NCBI RefSeq assembly: GCF_003144245.1
Contig: NW_020289987.1
Span: 62,001 to 126,000 of the forward strand
DNA length: 64,000 nucleotides
From: Jaminaea rosea
Taxonomy: Eukaryota > Basidiomycota > Exobasidiomycetes > Microstromatales
Direction: 5' to 3'
Positions 29,281 to 37,898 of the stretch are shown piece by piece. Under the pieces are notes generated by a model. That model did not search any database. It saw nothing but the letters and a program-made list of their open reading frames with translations, and had not been told where the DNA came from. Numbering within the stretch: the first letter of the stretch is position 1; every line of letters begins with the position of its first letter. The position numbers were made by a program, and so were the translations under genes.

Positions 29281-31570
29281 TCAACGCAGCCACTCGGCCG
29301 GCCTCAGCACCTCCTCACGTCCAAAGCTTAGACGAGCGATCTTGAGGAAGAAGGTGCCAACCCACGGCTCCGCCCCTCCTCCCGTAGCCACATTCCAGAA
29401 GAGTTTCCACTCGTCATCCCGGATCGGCTCGAAACTGCCCCTCGACCTGAATGCGTGCTCCAGATACCCGTAATCGCCGTCAAGAGACCGTTTTACACGC
29501 AGAACGAGGTCCTGCGGCTGCCCTCCCGTTACCTCGATGCGCAAGTTGACCTCACGCTCCTTATGCCAGTCTCGCTCGGGAATATTAACGAATGTGCCCC
29601 ACTTGGAGTGCAGGAAAGCCGTGCTCGGCATCTTGATGCGCTTGCGATCTTTGCCCTTGTTGATGATGGGGAATCGAGCCCCACCGTCTCGCAGGCGAAC
29701 GCCGACGTCATGGCAGGCAGCAATGCTCGGGTGCGGCTCAGAGGCCACAGAGTAGAGAATCTTGCCTGGGCGCCCTTCTACTGAGGCAAACTCGCCTAAG
29801 ATGCTGAGCAGGGTATCGAGCTCCATGTCCAGGTAGCTTGAGAGGGGCTCGCACACAGGGATCTGCTTGCCATTCTGCGCCAGGATGAGTTGGTAATGTT
29901 TAAGGAAGTAAGAGGCTTCTGCGCTTGCTGCGGAGGGTTGGCAGGCATATCGCGAGGCATCGACAGGAACCATCTTCAGGAGGGCACGACCCGGGGTACA
30001 GGCATGACCCGCAGGCAGCGCGATGCGATGCTCTTTGCTGATGGTGACTTCGAGCGTGCTGCCCTTGATCGTGCAAGGCAGTCCGGCGCCAGGCTCGGTC
30101 AAGGTTGTCCACAGCGGCTTGCGACGCGCTGCAGGCATCGAGGTGATGTAAGAGAGGGTGCCGTTCTCAACATCGGCCGACCAGTACGGCTTCTTGCGTA
30201 CCAGACGTGGGTCTGCCCGCTCAGCCCGCAGTGGCACTCGGTCCCCCTTGGGCACCTTGTCGACGTACTTGACCCAATTGATACGATTATTGAAAGCGGA
30301 GTTGACGTTTAGTCCGGTCTCGAGGTGGTAAGTGCCCCGCATGAAAGTAGTCGCAATGGAGCCGTGGGGCAATTTGATCTCGAACAGTTGGGCTTCTGGG
30401 TCGCTGAGGATGGACTCGTACTGCTCGTCTGTAGGAGCCGGACCGATGCCTTTGCCGTAGGCAGCTTCGAAGGAAGAGTGGATTGAGTTGCTTTGGCTCC
30501 CAGACTGGCGCGTCGAGGAGGAAGAGGGTGCTGATACGGGACTTTGAGTGGGAAGATCGATGTATTCTGGGAGGCGAGGGGCGTCATTGCTCTCTTTATC
30601 GCCGTTGTCGCCCTTGTCAGAGATCGATACAGAGGAAAACGCAGATGCGAGACCGGAGGATGTCCGCCCGTTGTCGGTCACCACACTGCTTGAAACTGCG
30701 AAGAGTCGCGTACGAAACTGGCGCGGCTTGCTTCGGCCCCGCAATTGAGGCTCAAGAGCATCGACCCACTCCTCGGAGCTGATAGGTGCCTCCTTGTGAA
30801 ACTTGCGTGCTGCGTTCACGTACTGTCGCTGAGCGCCCTTCCTCATAGCGTGAGCTGGCAGGGGCTGCCAGGCAGTCTCGGGTATGTTCGTGGCAAATGC
30901 CCACTTGTCGGTGGCGTAGTCGAGCGAGCGACTTGAAGTCATCTCTCTCAGCCGGATGAGCTCGAAGGATGATAGCCGTCGGTGCTCCATCAGAGAATGT
31001 CTCGTCTAGCCAAGAAGGATCGAAGCTGTCTCTCTCAATATCTTTCCACTCCCCTTCATCATCGAATTTCTTGCTCAGGTCCTCCGAATCGGACGAGTCT
31101 TCGTCACTGCCGTCTCTACGGACGTAGCGACGCATGACATCTGGCCTGTCGTCCTTCTTGAGGGAATCTTTGAGCACCTGTCCCATGAGCACCGAGGACT
31201 GAAAGTAGAAGTACGACCCTCCTGCCGTAGCTTGCGAAGCAGTGCCGCCCGCAGGCAGTCGCCTCACCCTCACGCGAAACGTCTCTGGCACGCTTGTCCC
31301 CTGCGGCTGCAATACGGGCAGATACCAGATCGCTTCAGCGTGGCAGACCTCGATGGTGTCGTATTCGCCAGAGGGGCATCGCAGTCGGGGCTCGCTACGC
31401 TGTGCGGAGTAAGTAGGTAGAGGCGTGAGGAGGTGAAAGTACTTGTCGGTGATGCTGACTTCGACCGTGGCATAGTCGCCTTCGGGGTCGGGGAAGCCTA
31501 AGGGTGGGAGGGTGAAGCGATATCCTTTGCCGTCTATGACTAGACGGCGGGTGAAGCCCAGACTAGTCAT
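29281..31570 (-). CDS. Tandem-family copy 1, unknown function, frame disrupted
   Basis: This is a homologue of the intact gene at 32296-34896. From the ATG at 31570 it reads MTSLGFTRRLVIDGKGYRF and then matches copy 2 along the N-terminal domain (GFPDPEGDYATVEV, SGEYDTIEV, VLQPQGTS). After RAHPAERDDFKS the homology moves to another frame, continuing as LDYATDKWAFATNIP down to RLSFGREEVLRPAEW at 29281. The switch lies at 30921-30931, where GAGC is tandemly doubled on the + strand (GAGCGAGC); one four-base unit too many explains it exactly. Copy 2 reads DFRSMDYAV across the same place. As given, translation from 31570 would stop at 30752 after about 272 residues. No splice site pair fits within four bases. 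It is either a young pseudogene or a sequence error. No domain is recognised; there is no signal peptide or membrane segment. Confidence 0.7.
30921..30931 (-). other. Four-base tandem duplication causing the frame break in copy 1
   Basis: The + strand reads CGAGCGAGCG here. Relative to the homologous codons in copy 2, one GAGC unit is extra. Protein homology is continuous on both sides in different frames. Confidence 0.75.
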
Positions 31571-31918
31571 GGCGAGAGAGTGAGATTCGTAGAATGATAA
31601 GAAGGGAGAACAGAGGCAAAAAAGCTTGCGAGAGCTTGCAGCTTTGATCCCCGCTTCTGAGCCGAGCCGACGCGGCGGGCCAGCAAGGGGGAAGTTGGTC
31701 TGGGTCAGCTTCGCTCGTTCCGCCGCTGCGGTCCACAATCATCACGCTGACGAAGAAAGGAAGACTTCGTTGATTTTTCACGAATGGGAATATGAGAGAA
31801 GAGGATGACGCTAAAATACGAAAGAGCAAAAGACTGGCACGGGCGACGAAGGGGAGACCGTCTGAGCGAGCCAGAAAGCACGTCTTCACGCCTTGTCGTG
31901 CGTGATGAAGAGGTCTTC

Positions 31919-32080
31919 TTACCCAAAAGACAGTCTTCCAAGGGTAACGAAGAATACTGCCGCCCATTTCATCATGTTGAGCTTGCAAGAGAGGGTCCAG
32001 AATGTCTTCCATTCCTTCTCCGCAATAGGCTCCGTGCTCTCATGACGGCGAAAGATGTACTCTAGCGCATTGTATCTCCC
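31919..32080 (-). pseudogene. C-terminal relic of a third tandem-family copy
   Basis: About 53 codons read GRYNALEYIFRRHESTEPIA then EKEWKTFWTL and WAAVFFVTLGRLSFG before a TAA. This aligns with the last 80 residues of both neighbours (LEHAFRSRGSFEPI..EWKLFW..FFLKIARLSFG in copy 1; LELAFRTHGSFEPV..GWRLFW..MFLINATRLSFG in copy 2). The match ends at RLSFG, where the other two continue for about ten residues. Weaker similarity extends upstream to about 32224 (RLNVSCRANV against EVNLRCKV). No N-terminal part is present, so this is a fragment left by duplication and decay, lying between the two longer copies and in the same orientation. Confidence 0.7.
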
Positions 32081-32295
32081 CTCCATTTCGTCATGCTTCA
32101 CAAAGGGATGGCTGAGTTGATTTCTTCGCTGCTTCACGCCAGAAAGACAAGAATTGCGAGGAGATGCGGACACCAGAGTTGCGCCCGTGACTGGCGACAC
32201 ATTTGCGCGACAAGAGACATTCAATCGGAGAGAGAAAGGAGAGAGAAGGAGCAGACAATGCGAGTCCCACTGTCCTACCCCTCGCCCGCTTCCAG

Positions 32296-34896
32296 TCAGA
32301 AGTCGGGCTTGAACAGCTTGTCAGTCCCGAACGAGAGCCTCGTAGCGTTGATGAGGAACATGGCCGCCCATTCCTCGATTGCTCTAGTGGCGAGCGGATC
32401 CCAGAAGAGGCGCCACCCGCTCTCATCTACTGGCTCAAAGCTGCCATGAGTCCTGAACGCGAGCTCGAGGCGCGTGAACTTGCCTCTCTGCCCCTCTTGT
32501 ACCCTCAACAGCAAGTCTTGTCTCCCGTCAGGCACCTTGCAACGCAGATTCACCTCCCTTGGCTTGAACTGATCCCCTTCAACCTCTCCGCTGCTCAGTC
32601 CCCTTCCATCGTAGATTGAGTGATGAATCGCCAAGCCCGGCATCTTGATACGCTTACGATCCTTGCCCTTGGACAGAATCGGCAGGCGGGCTCCACCGTC
32701 ACGCATACGTGTGCCAAAGTTGTACACGTCTTCAACCCCGGGCAGGGCCTCAGGTACCGCAGTGAAGAGCATCTTGCCCTGCGAGCCCTCTGCGGAGGCG
32801 AACTGCCCTAGAAGGCTGAGAATCGAGTCGGCATTGTAATGCACGTCTTGCGCCAGTGGCTCGTAAGCGCTGTACATGTTGTCGTTCTGTGTGATCCACA
32901 GCTTGAAGTGGTTCAGGAAGTAGGACGCCTCTGCTCCTGCGGAGGTCGGCTGGCAGGCGTAGCCAGCTGGGATGGGAGTGACTTTCAGGAGAGCTGGACC
33001 GTTGCTGAGCATGACCCCTGATGGGCAAGGCATACGGTGGTCGAGAGGAAGGCCAAAGTTGACCTTGATTTCCCCGTCCTCAACCTTGCAGGGGTGGCCG
33101 ATTTCAGTCTTGGTTAAGGCCAGCCAGAACATCTGACGCAGCTGTGCTGGTATGCTCGTAGTGCGGTAAACCGTACGCTCCTTCAGGTTGACAGCCCACT
33201 CGGTTGGGCGTGCCAGACGGGGATCCTCTTCCTTTGCTCGAGCAGGCACGGGGTCACCTTTGGGAAGCACGTCTACGTAGCGGGCGTAAGAGAGACCATT
33301 CTTGAAGGCGATGTTGAGGTTCAGGTCGGGTTCGAGGTGATGCTGCCCCTTGGAGGCGGCAATAAGGTCGGCGCAGCACTCGCATACCGCGCCCACGCCG
33401 CCTCCAGGCATTGGGATGGGGCGATGATGAACTGGACGACTAGGTGCGGAAGCCGTGACATTCCTGCTGCTGGACGACGAAGACGCGCCCAAGACGAACG
33501 GCTCTCGCTGAGCTGAGTAAGCCGTCGAGTGGGTCTGCTTGGACGAAGAGCTCGGCGTGGAAGAAGAAGCCTTCTTGCGGTGAGCAGGCACATTGGCGGT
33601 GGAGCTGAACCCCTCCCACTCCTCGCGTGAGATAGGTGCCTTGCCAGACCCTTCTCTGACCATGTTGACCATGTAGCGCTGAACGCCAGGCTTGGTGGCA
33701 TAGGCAGGCAGCTGTAGCCAGGTCTTCTCGTCTGGAGCCTCCTCCTTTGAATTCCAGCTGACGGCATAATCCATGGATCTGAAGTCTTCGTTCTCAGCCG
33801 GATGAATTCGTAGTGTGATGCAGGGACCGTCTTTGGGTGGGGTGGCCAGAAGGTAGGCTTGACGAGACACGGTGGCCATGAATTCGGACGTGAAGATGTC
33901 ACCCTTCATGATGTCCAACTCGCGAGTGCCCTCTTCGACTTTTGTGAACAGTTCGGGGTGATCCTCTGTCAGGAAATCCTCCATTGCATCGAGATCGTCC
34001 AAACCAAAGCTGTCGTCCGAGTGATCCGAGTCGTCTGAAGCAGATACGGATTCGCTGTTAGACCTGGCGGGTTTGGAAGACTCGGGTAGCACTGGCTCCT
34101 TCTTGACCTCGTCGGGTGCGATACGATTCCACTCCTGCTCAGAGAAAGGCTCCTTTCCAAAATGCTTTCTGCCAGCATTCACATACTGCAGTTGCACCCC
34201 AGGCTTTGTAGCGTCGAGCGGTAACGACTTCCACACGTCGCCTTCTTGCGGATCGAGGCCCTTCTGGTCGATTGGGCGCAGCGTGTACATGAGGCCTCGA
34301 ACATCCCCATCTCTGATGGGTTTGTAGGCAATGATGATGTCGACTGGTCCGGAAAAAGGCGCATTCTGCGTAGTGGACTCCCAGAAAGACCTGGTAAAGA
34401 TGCCTTTAGGGTTCTCCCCTAGATCAAGAATGTCCTTGTTCACGTCTACGCAGCGGCCCCAGTGTCCTTCCGGGGCTGAACTTTCCGCTGAGCCCGACTG
34501 GGGCGAGACGAATGAGGCGGCAGCATCAGTGAGAGATGCGCTGGTGTAGGAGTACGAGGACTTGGCGAGAGAGTGAGCAGCTTGAGGCTCCGTAGGTACG
34601 CGACGGACCTTGACGCGAAATATGTCCGGGTCACTGTTCCCTCGAGGCTGCAGGATAGGGACGCACCAGGTAGCGCCCTCGTGCTTGACTTCAATGATGT
34701 CGTACTCTCCTACTGGGTAGCGGAGTCGAGGCTTAGGGTCGGCGCAGCTATGAGCCTGATCAAGGAGAGCATGATCTTGCGTGAAAATAGCGACCTCGAC
34801 TGTGGCGTAGTCGCCCTCGGGATCGGGGAAGCCCAGGCGTGGCAGCGTAAATCGATAGCCCCTGTTGTCAATTACGACTCGATGCGTGTGCGACAT
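32296..34896 (-). CDS. Tandem-family copy 2, intact, unknown function
   Basis: A single exon encodes 866 residues from the ATG at 34896 (MSHTHRVVIDNRGYRF). The frame is open 165 codons upstream, but the homology with copy 1 starts at the chosen Met. Layout: a beta-rich-looking N-terminal domain (1-100: GFPDPEGDYATVEV, VGEYDIIEV, PILQPRGN); module A (about 164-257: GIFTRSF, WKSLPLDATKPGVQLQYVN, EPFSEQEW); an acidic Ser/Asp linker; module B (about 332-430: DIFTSEF, LRIHPAENEDFRSMDY, WLQLPAYATKPGVQRYMVN, APISREEW), which is a clear repeat of A; a Ser-rich linker with VCECCADLI; and a long conserved C-terminal half (YARYVDVLPKGDPVP, ACQPTSAGAEASYFLNHFK, RDGGARLPILSKGKDRKRI) ending FGTDKLFKPDF. 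No signal peptide or membrane segment, so probably intracellular. I recognise no family. Confidence 0.8.
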   Translation of the reverse strand: MSHTHRVVIDNRGYRFTLPRLGFPDPEGDYATVEVAIFTQDHALLDQAHSCADPKPRLRYPVGEYDIIEVKHEGATWCVPILQPRGNSDPDIFRVKVRRVPTEPQAAHSLAKSSYSYTSASLTDAAASFVSPQSGSAESSAPEGHWGRCVDVNKDILDLGENPKGIFTRSFWESTTQNAPFSGPVDIIIAYKPIRDGDVRGLMYTLRPIDQKGLDPQEGDVWKSLPLDATKPGVQLQYVNAGRKHFGKEPFSEQEWNRIAPDEVKKEPVLPESSKPARSNSESVSASDDSDHSDDSFGLDDLDAMEDFLTEDHPELFTKVEEGTRELDIMKGDIFTSEFMATVSRQAYLLATPPKDGPCITLRIHPAENEDFRSMDYAVSWNSKEEAPDEKTWLQLPAYATKPGVQRYMVNMVREGSGKAPISREEWEGFSSTANVPAHRKKASSSTPSSSSKQTHSTAYSAQREPFVLGASSSSSSRNVTASAPSRPVHHRPIPMPGGGVGAVCECCADLIAASKGQHHLEPDLNLNIAFKNGLSYARYVDVLPKGDPVPARAKEEDPRLARPTEWAVNLKERTVYRTTSIPAQLRQMFWLALTKTEIGHPCKVEDGEIKVNFGLPLDHRMPCPSGVMLSNGPALLKVTPIPAGYACQPTSAGAEASYFLNHFKLWITQNDNMYSAYEPLAQDVHYNADSILSLLGQFASAEGSQGKMLFTAVPEALPGVEDVYNFGTRMRDGGARLPILSKGKDRKRIKMPGLAIHHSIYDGRGLSSGEVEGDQFKPREVNLRCKVPDGRQDLLLRVQEGQRGKFTRLELAFRTHGSFEPVDESGWRLFWDPLATRAIEEWAAMFLINATRLSFGTDKLFKPDF

Positions 34897-35497
34897 CGTG
34901 TCGGAGGACGTGGAGGAGGACAAGAGAGAGTCGTGCCGGCGATGAGACAATGGGGAACGAATGGGGCGAGGAGAAGTTGCAGTGGTTGGTGATGAGGGAA
35001 GGATGAGTTGATGAGCGGTAGACCTTGCGATCCTCCGCTGCCGCACCCGCTGCCAATCTCCGGCCGACGCGTTCCTCGTCGACTTCGATGAGCGGAAGCG
35101 CGCGAGTGAGTGAATGAGTGAGTGAGCAAGACTCGAGAGACTGGCTCGGCAACGAGGTGCGACCTTGCCTCCGCACTTCGCCATCATCTCCGCGGCGTCT
35201 AGACTACAAGCCACCATCGAGACCGCCTCCACTGCCATCGCTGCCGACTCTGCAAGCACTGACCGCCTACATCGACAGCCCCTCTCACCTGCAAGATCCC
35301 ACCTGCAGGACGCATTGGGTGAGCTAGACCGGCTCACGTAGCGCAGCCCATAGGGGCGTGTTGGCGGCGGCGAGCGGTTACGTTGAGACAAGTGAGCTGA
35401 GAGAACAGATCAGTGATACCTGCACACGCACAGCTACTGTTCTTGTCGCTGATGCCAGCTTGGCCCATCGTCACCGCAGCACCTCCCAATCAGTGCG
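34897..35497. promoter_or_regulatory. Divergent region between tandem-family copy 2 and a small + strand gene
   Basis: About 600 bases. It contains a GAGT-type short repeat at 35105-35127 (GAGTGAGTGAATGAGTGAGTGAG). The tandem-family frame stays open through much of it, but with no homology to copy 1. Confidence 0.4.
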
Positions 35498-36121
35498 ATG
35501 AATGGGCCTCCGACCCCGCTACCGCCAGGAGCTGCAAACGGCGAGCAGCCCATCCTTGCTTCAACGCCCTTTGCCTCACCCCCACCTGGGCCCACCACCG
35601 CCAGTCAGGCTGCTTCTTCCTCCCTGTTTCTTGGGCAGCACCAGCGCAACATCATCGATCACCAACTGTCGGTACAGCACAAACGCATCCTTGAGCTGGA
35701 GCGTCACAATGCCAGCCTCCAAACAGCCCTCAACTGGCACTCGACCAATGCATACAACTTGGCACCGCCTGGATGCAGAGCCGTTCCCATCTCACTGAGG
35801 CCGATCGTCGAACCCTTTCCCTGGCCGGTGAGATCGCATCAGGCTACGATGGAGGATGTAGAGTATTGCAGGAGGCTGAGAGGGTGGGTCGAGAGACTTG
35901 AAGGTCATTTGAGGCTGGAGGAGGGGGCGATGCTGGAGCAGATCAAGGAGGCTGCCAGACCAGCAGAGGGTGAAACGTCGCAGAGGCCAGTCACTGCAGC
36001 ACCGACTGGAGCTGGAGGTGAGCAGGCTGGCAAGCACGATCGTCAGGACGAAAGAGCTGCCACCACCCCTGTTAGGAACAAACGACCCAAAACGACAGAA
36101 AAGGCTAGGAAGTCGGCCTAG
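35498..36121 (+). CDS. Small coiled-coil protein, unknown
   Basis: A 207-residue frame starts at ATG 35498 (MNGPPTPLPPGAANG). The middle has a heptad-like helical stretch (HQLSVQHKRILELERHNASL) and a second helical stretch around EYCRRLRGWVERLEGHLRLEE. The C terminus is charged with a basic, nuclear-signal-like RNKRPKTTEKARKSA. The composition is protein-like, unlike most spurious frames nearby, and the start fits the divergent spacing from the tandem-family gene. I know no homologue, so the call rests on frame and composition only. Confidence 0.55.
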   Translation: MNGPPTPLPPGAANGEQPILASTPFASPPPGPTTASQAASSSLFLGQHQRNIIDHQLSVQHKRILELERHNASLQTALNWHSTNAYNLAPPGCRAVPISLRPIVEPFPWPVRSHQATMEDVEYCRRLRGWVERLEGHLRLEEGAMLEQIKEAARPAEGETSQRPVTAAPTGAGGEQAGKHDRQDERAATTPVRNKRPKTTEKARKSA

Positions 36122-37898
36122 CAGAGCGAGGAGCAGAAATGGAGAGCTGTCATGTAGCCTCCACGGTCAGCCAGGACCAAGCCTTTCAACTTCTGAAACA
36201 TCCGGTTCCGATACTCCCCGCTATCACCTCGCCTCGACAGCGGATGACTTTTGCGCTCCTCGAGCCTGCCGCAGCCAATGTCGCTCCTTGTATAGCCTTT
36301 TCTCCTCTCTCAGCTCAAATCGAAGCAAGTGGTCTCCTCCTCTTTCAGACACTCTAAGAGTTCCGCTGACGGGAAGGGAGCTGTCGGGCCTCATCCTCAT
36401 GTTACGTTCCATTTCGATCCAGTCAAGCCAAAGAGTCGAAGTCGTGCGCTGTGCAAAGCGACCGTTCTGGAGGAGCATTGAGCAGGTACGCTCGTGACAA
36501 TCGTCACGTTGCATGATCGACGGCTTTCCATGGGCCAGATGAGGCCCGGGAAACGGCGATGGTCGCTGCCGTCGAGCTGGTCGCTGCAATGTTCAGCGAC
36601 AGCGGTCCACCGATCCTCAAGGACATCTTCATTGCGCCACGCTCCAGTGAGCTCGATCAGCTCGATCAGCTCGATCGGCGGCTTGTCCGTGGCGATGATC
36701 AGGAGAAGGAGCAAGAGCAGAACAGCGCGAAGCTCGGCCGTCTCTCTTGCGCGTCCGTGCACGCGGACCGAGCTCAAAAAAGCAGCCCGCCTCTCCAGCC
36801 ACCCCTGGCTCGTTGCGCCACTCCTTTCAATCGAGACTCCCGCTCTCAACCTCACTGGATACAGTGAATCGCGGAAAGCTTGCGTCGTGCGGAAGACCCG
36901 CTCAACGCCATGACCTCTTTGACTGGTGTCAAGCCGCTCTCCTTTCGTGGGTGAGCGGGGGTCGTTCAACTCGGCGGCGGCGTTGAAGCAGCTGCTAGTC
37001 CAAAATGGGGTCGGGGTGCAAAACCACGTGGAGAAAGTGGCAATTGTGGCTTGGTCTGACCCGCTCTTCCCTGCCGGCAGCGGCCGGTTGTTCTTTGTCT
37101 GTCGACCCAGCAGGCGCCTGCAGCACGAGACGGGAAAACGATGTCGACCTCGGGCAGGCCCAGACTCACACAACGGGGCATCGCGCCGTCGAAGGGAGAG
37201 AGTGCTGAGATTGAGGCGCTCCCCTCGTTCGTTCTCATGAGGAGCTGCTAATCCAGGTGGTGACGATCAGGGCGCGACAGCGTGTCCATTTCTCCTCATC
37301 ATGTCGTCGTGAGCGAGTACGACAACCTCCCCCCTCTCTCTCTCTTCTTCAACAACCTCACCATCTTTTGCCCTGCCTGATCGCGCACCCATCGCGCAAC
37401 CACTCCTTGCTCCTTTGCCAACCTCGGCTCGCCTGCCGACGCTCCAGCTCGCAGCTCGCCCCTTCCCACCCCTCGCATCTCAAGGTTACGGATCAGGGAG
37501 ATCCCTGCAGCTAACGAAGGACCCGGATTACACCCTTGGCTTTCTCCCGTTCTTCCTATCCACCGAGCTCATCACCATCTGCTTGTGAGCATCCGCCGCA
37601 CAAAGTTGTGCCAAACGAGGCAAGGAGCTTGATTGCCAACGTCGTCGCCAAGCGTAGCGACCTCCCCGCTGCCCTGGTGGAAATCCTCCTACGTCCGGGC
37701 CCCACTCGCCAGTCCACGCAGACGCAGGACCCTAGAACCTGACACGCCGCTACCGCCGACAACGACAACGACGATGAGAGCTTGAGCTTCTCAAAAGCAA
37801 GAGAGCCTTTTTCGACTGCACCACCATCTGCATCGCGCCAACGTACCACTCGATCGATCAATCCTAATCCTACACTCCCAGCATCGAGCCAACCTACC
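36122..37898. other. Long intergenic region and leader upstream of the RGS-like gene
   Basis: Nearly 1.8 kb without a supported gene. It holds a 9-base tandem repeat (GCTCGATCA, about three copies, near 36652-36680) and, from about 37290, a long pyrimidine-rich stretch typical of a 5' leader. Several frames of 70-260 codons are open on both strands, but none has a domain, good ATG context or repeat-free composition. A tiny upstream frame (ATG AGA GCT TGA at 37774-37785) precedes the RGS-like start. Confidence 0.45.

Noticed and set aside
36397-37173. 258-codon - strand frame
   Set aside because: Composition is not protein-like, no motif is seen, and frames are open on the opposite strand as well.
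37782-37898. 39-codon N-terminal extension of the RGS-like protein
   Set aside because: It would begin at TTG; the ATG at 37899 has a strong ACCATGG context.
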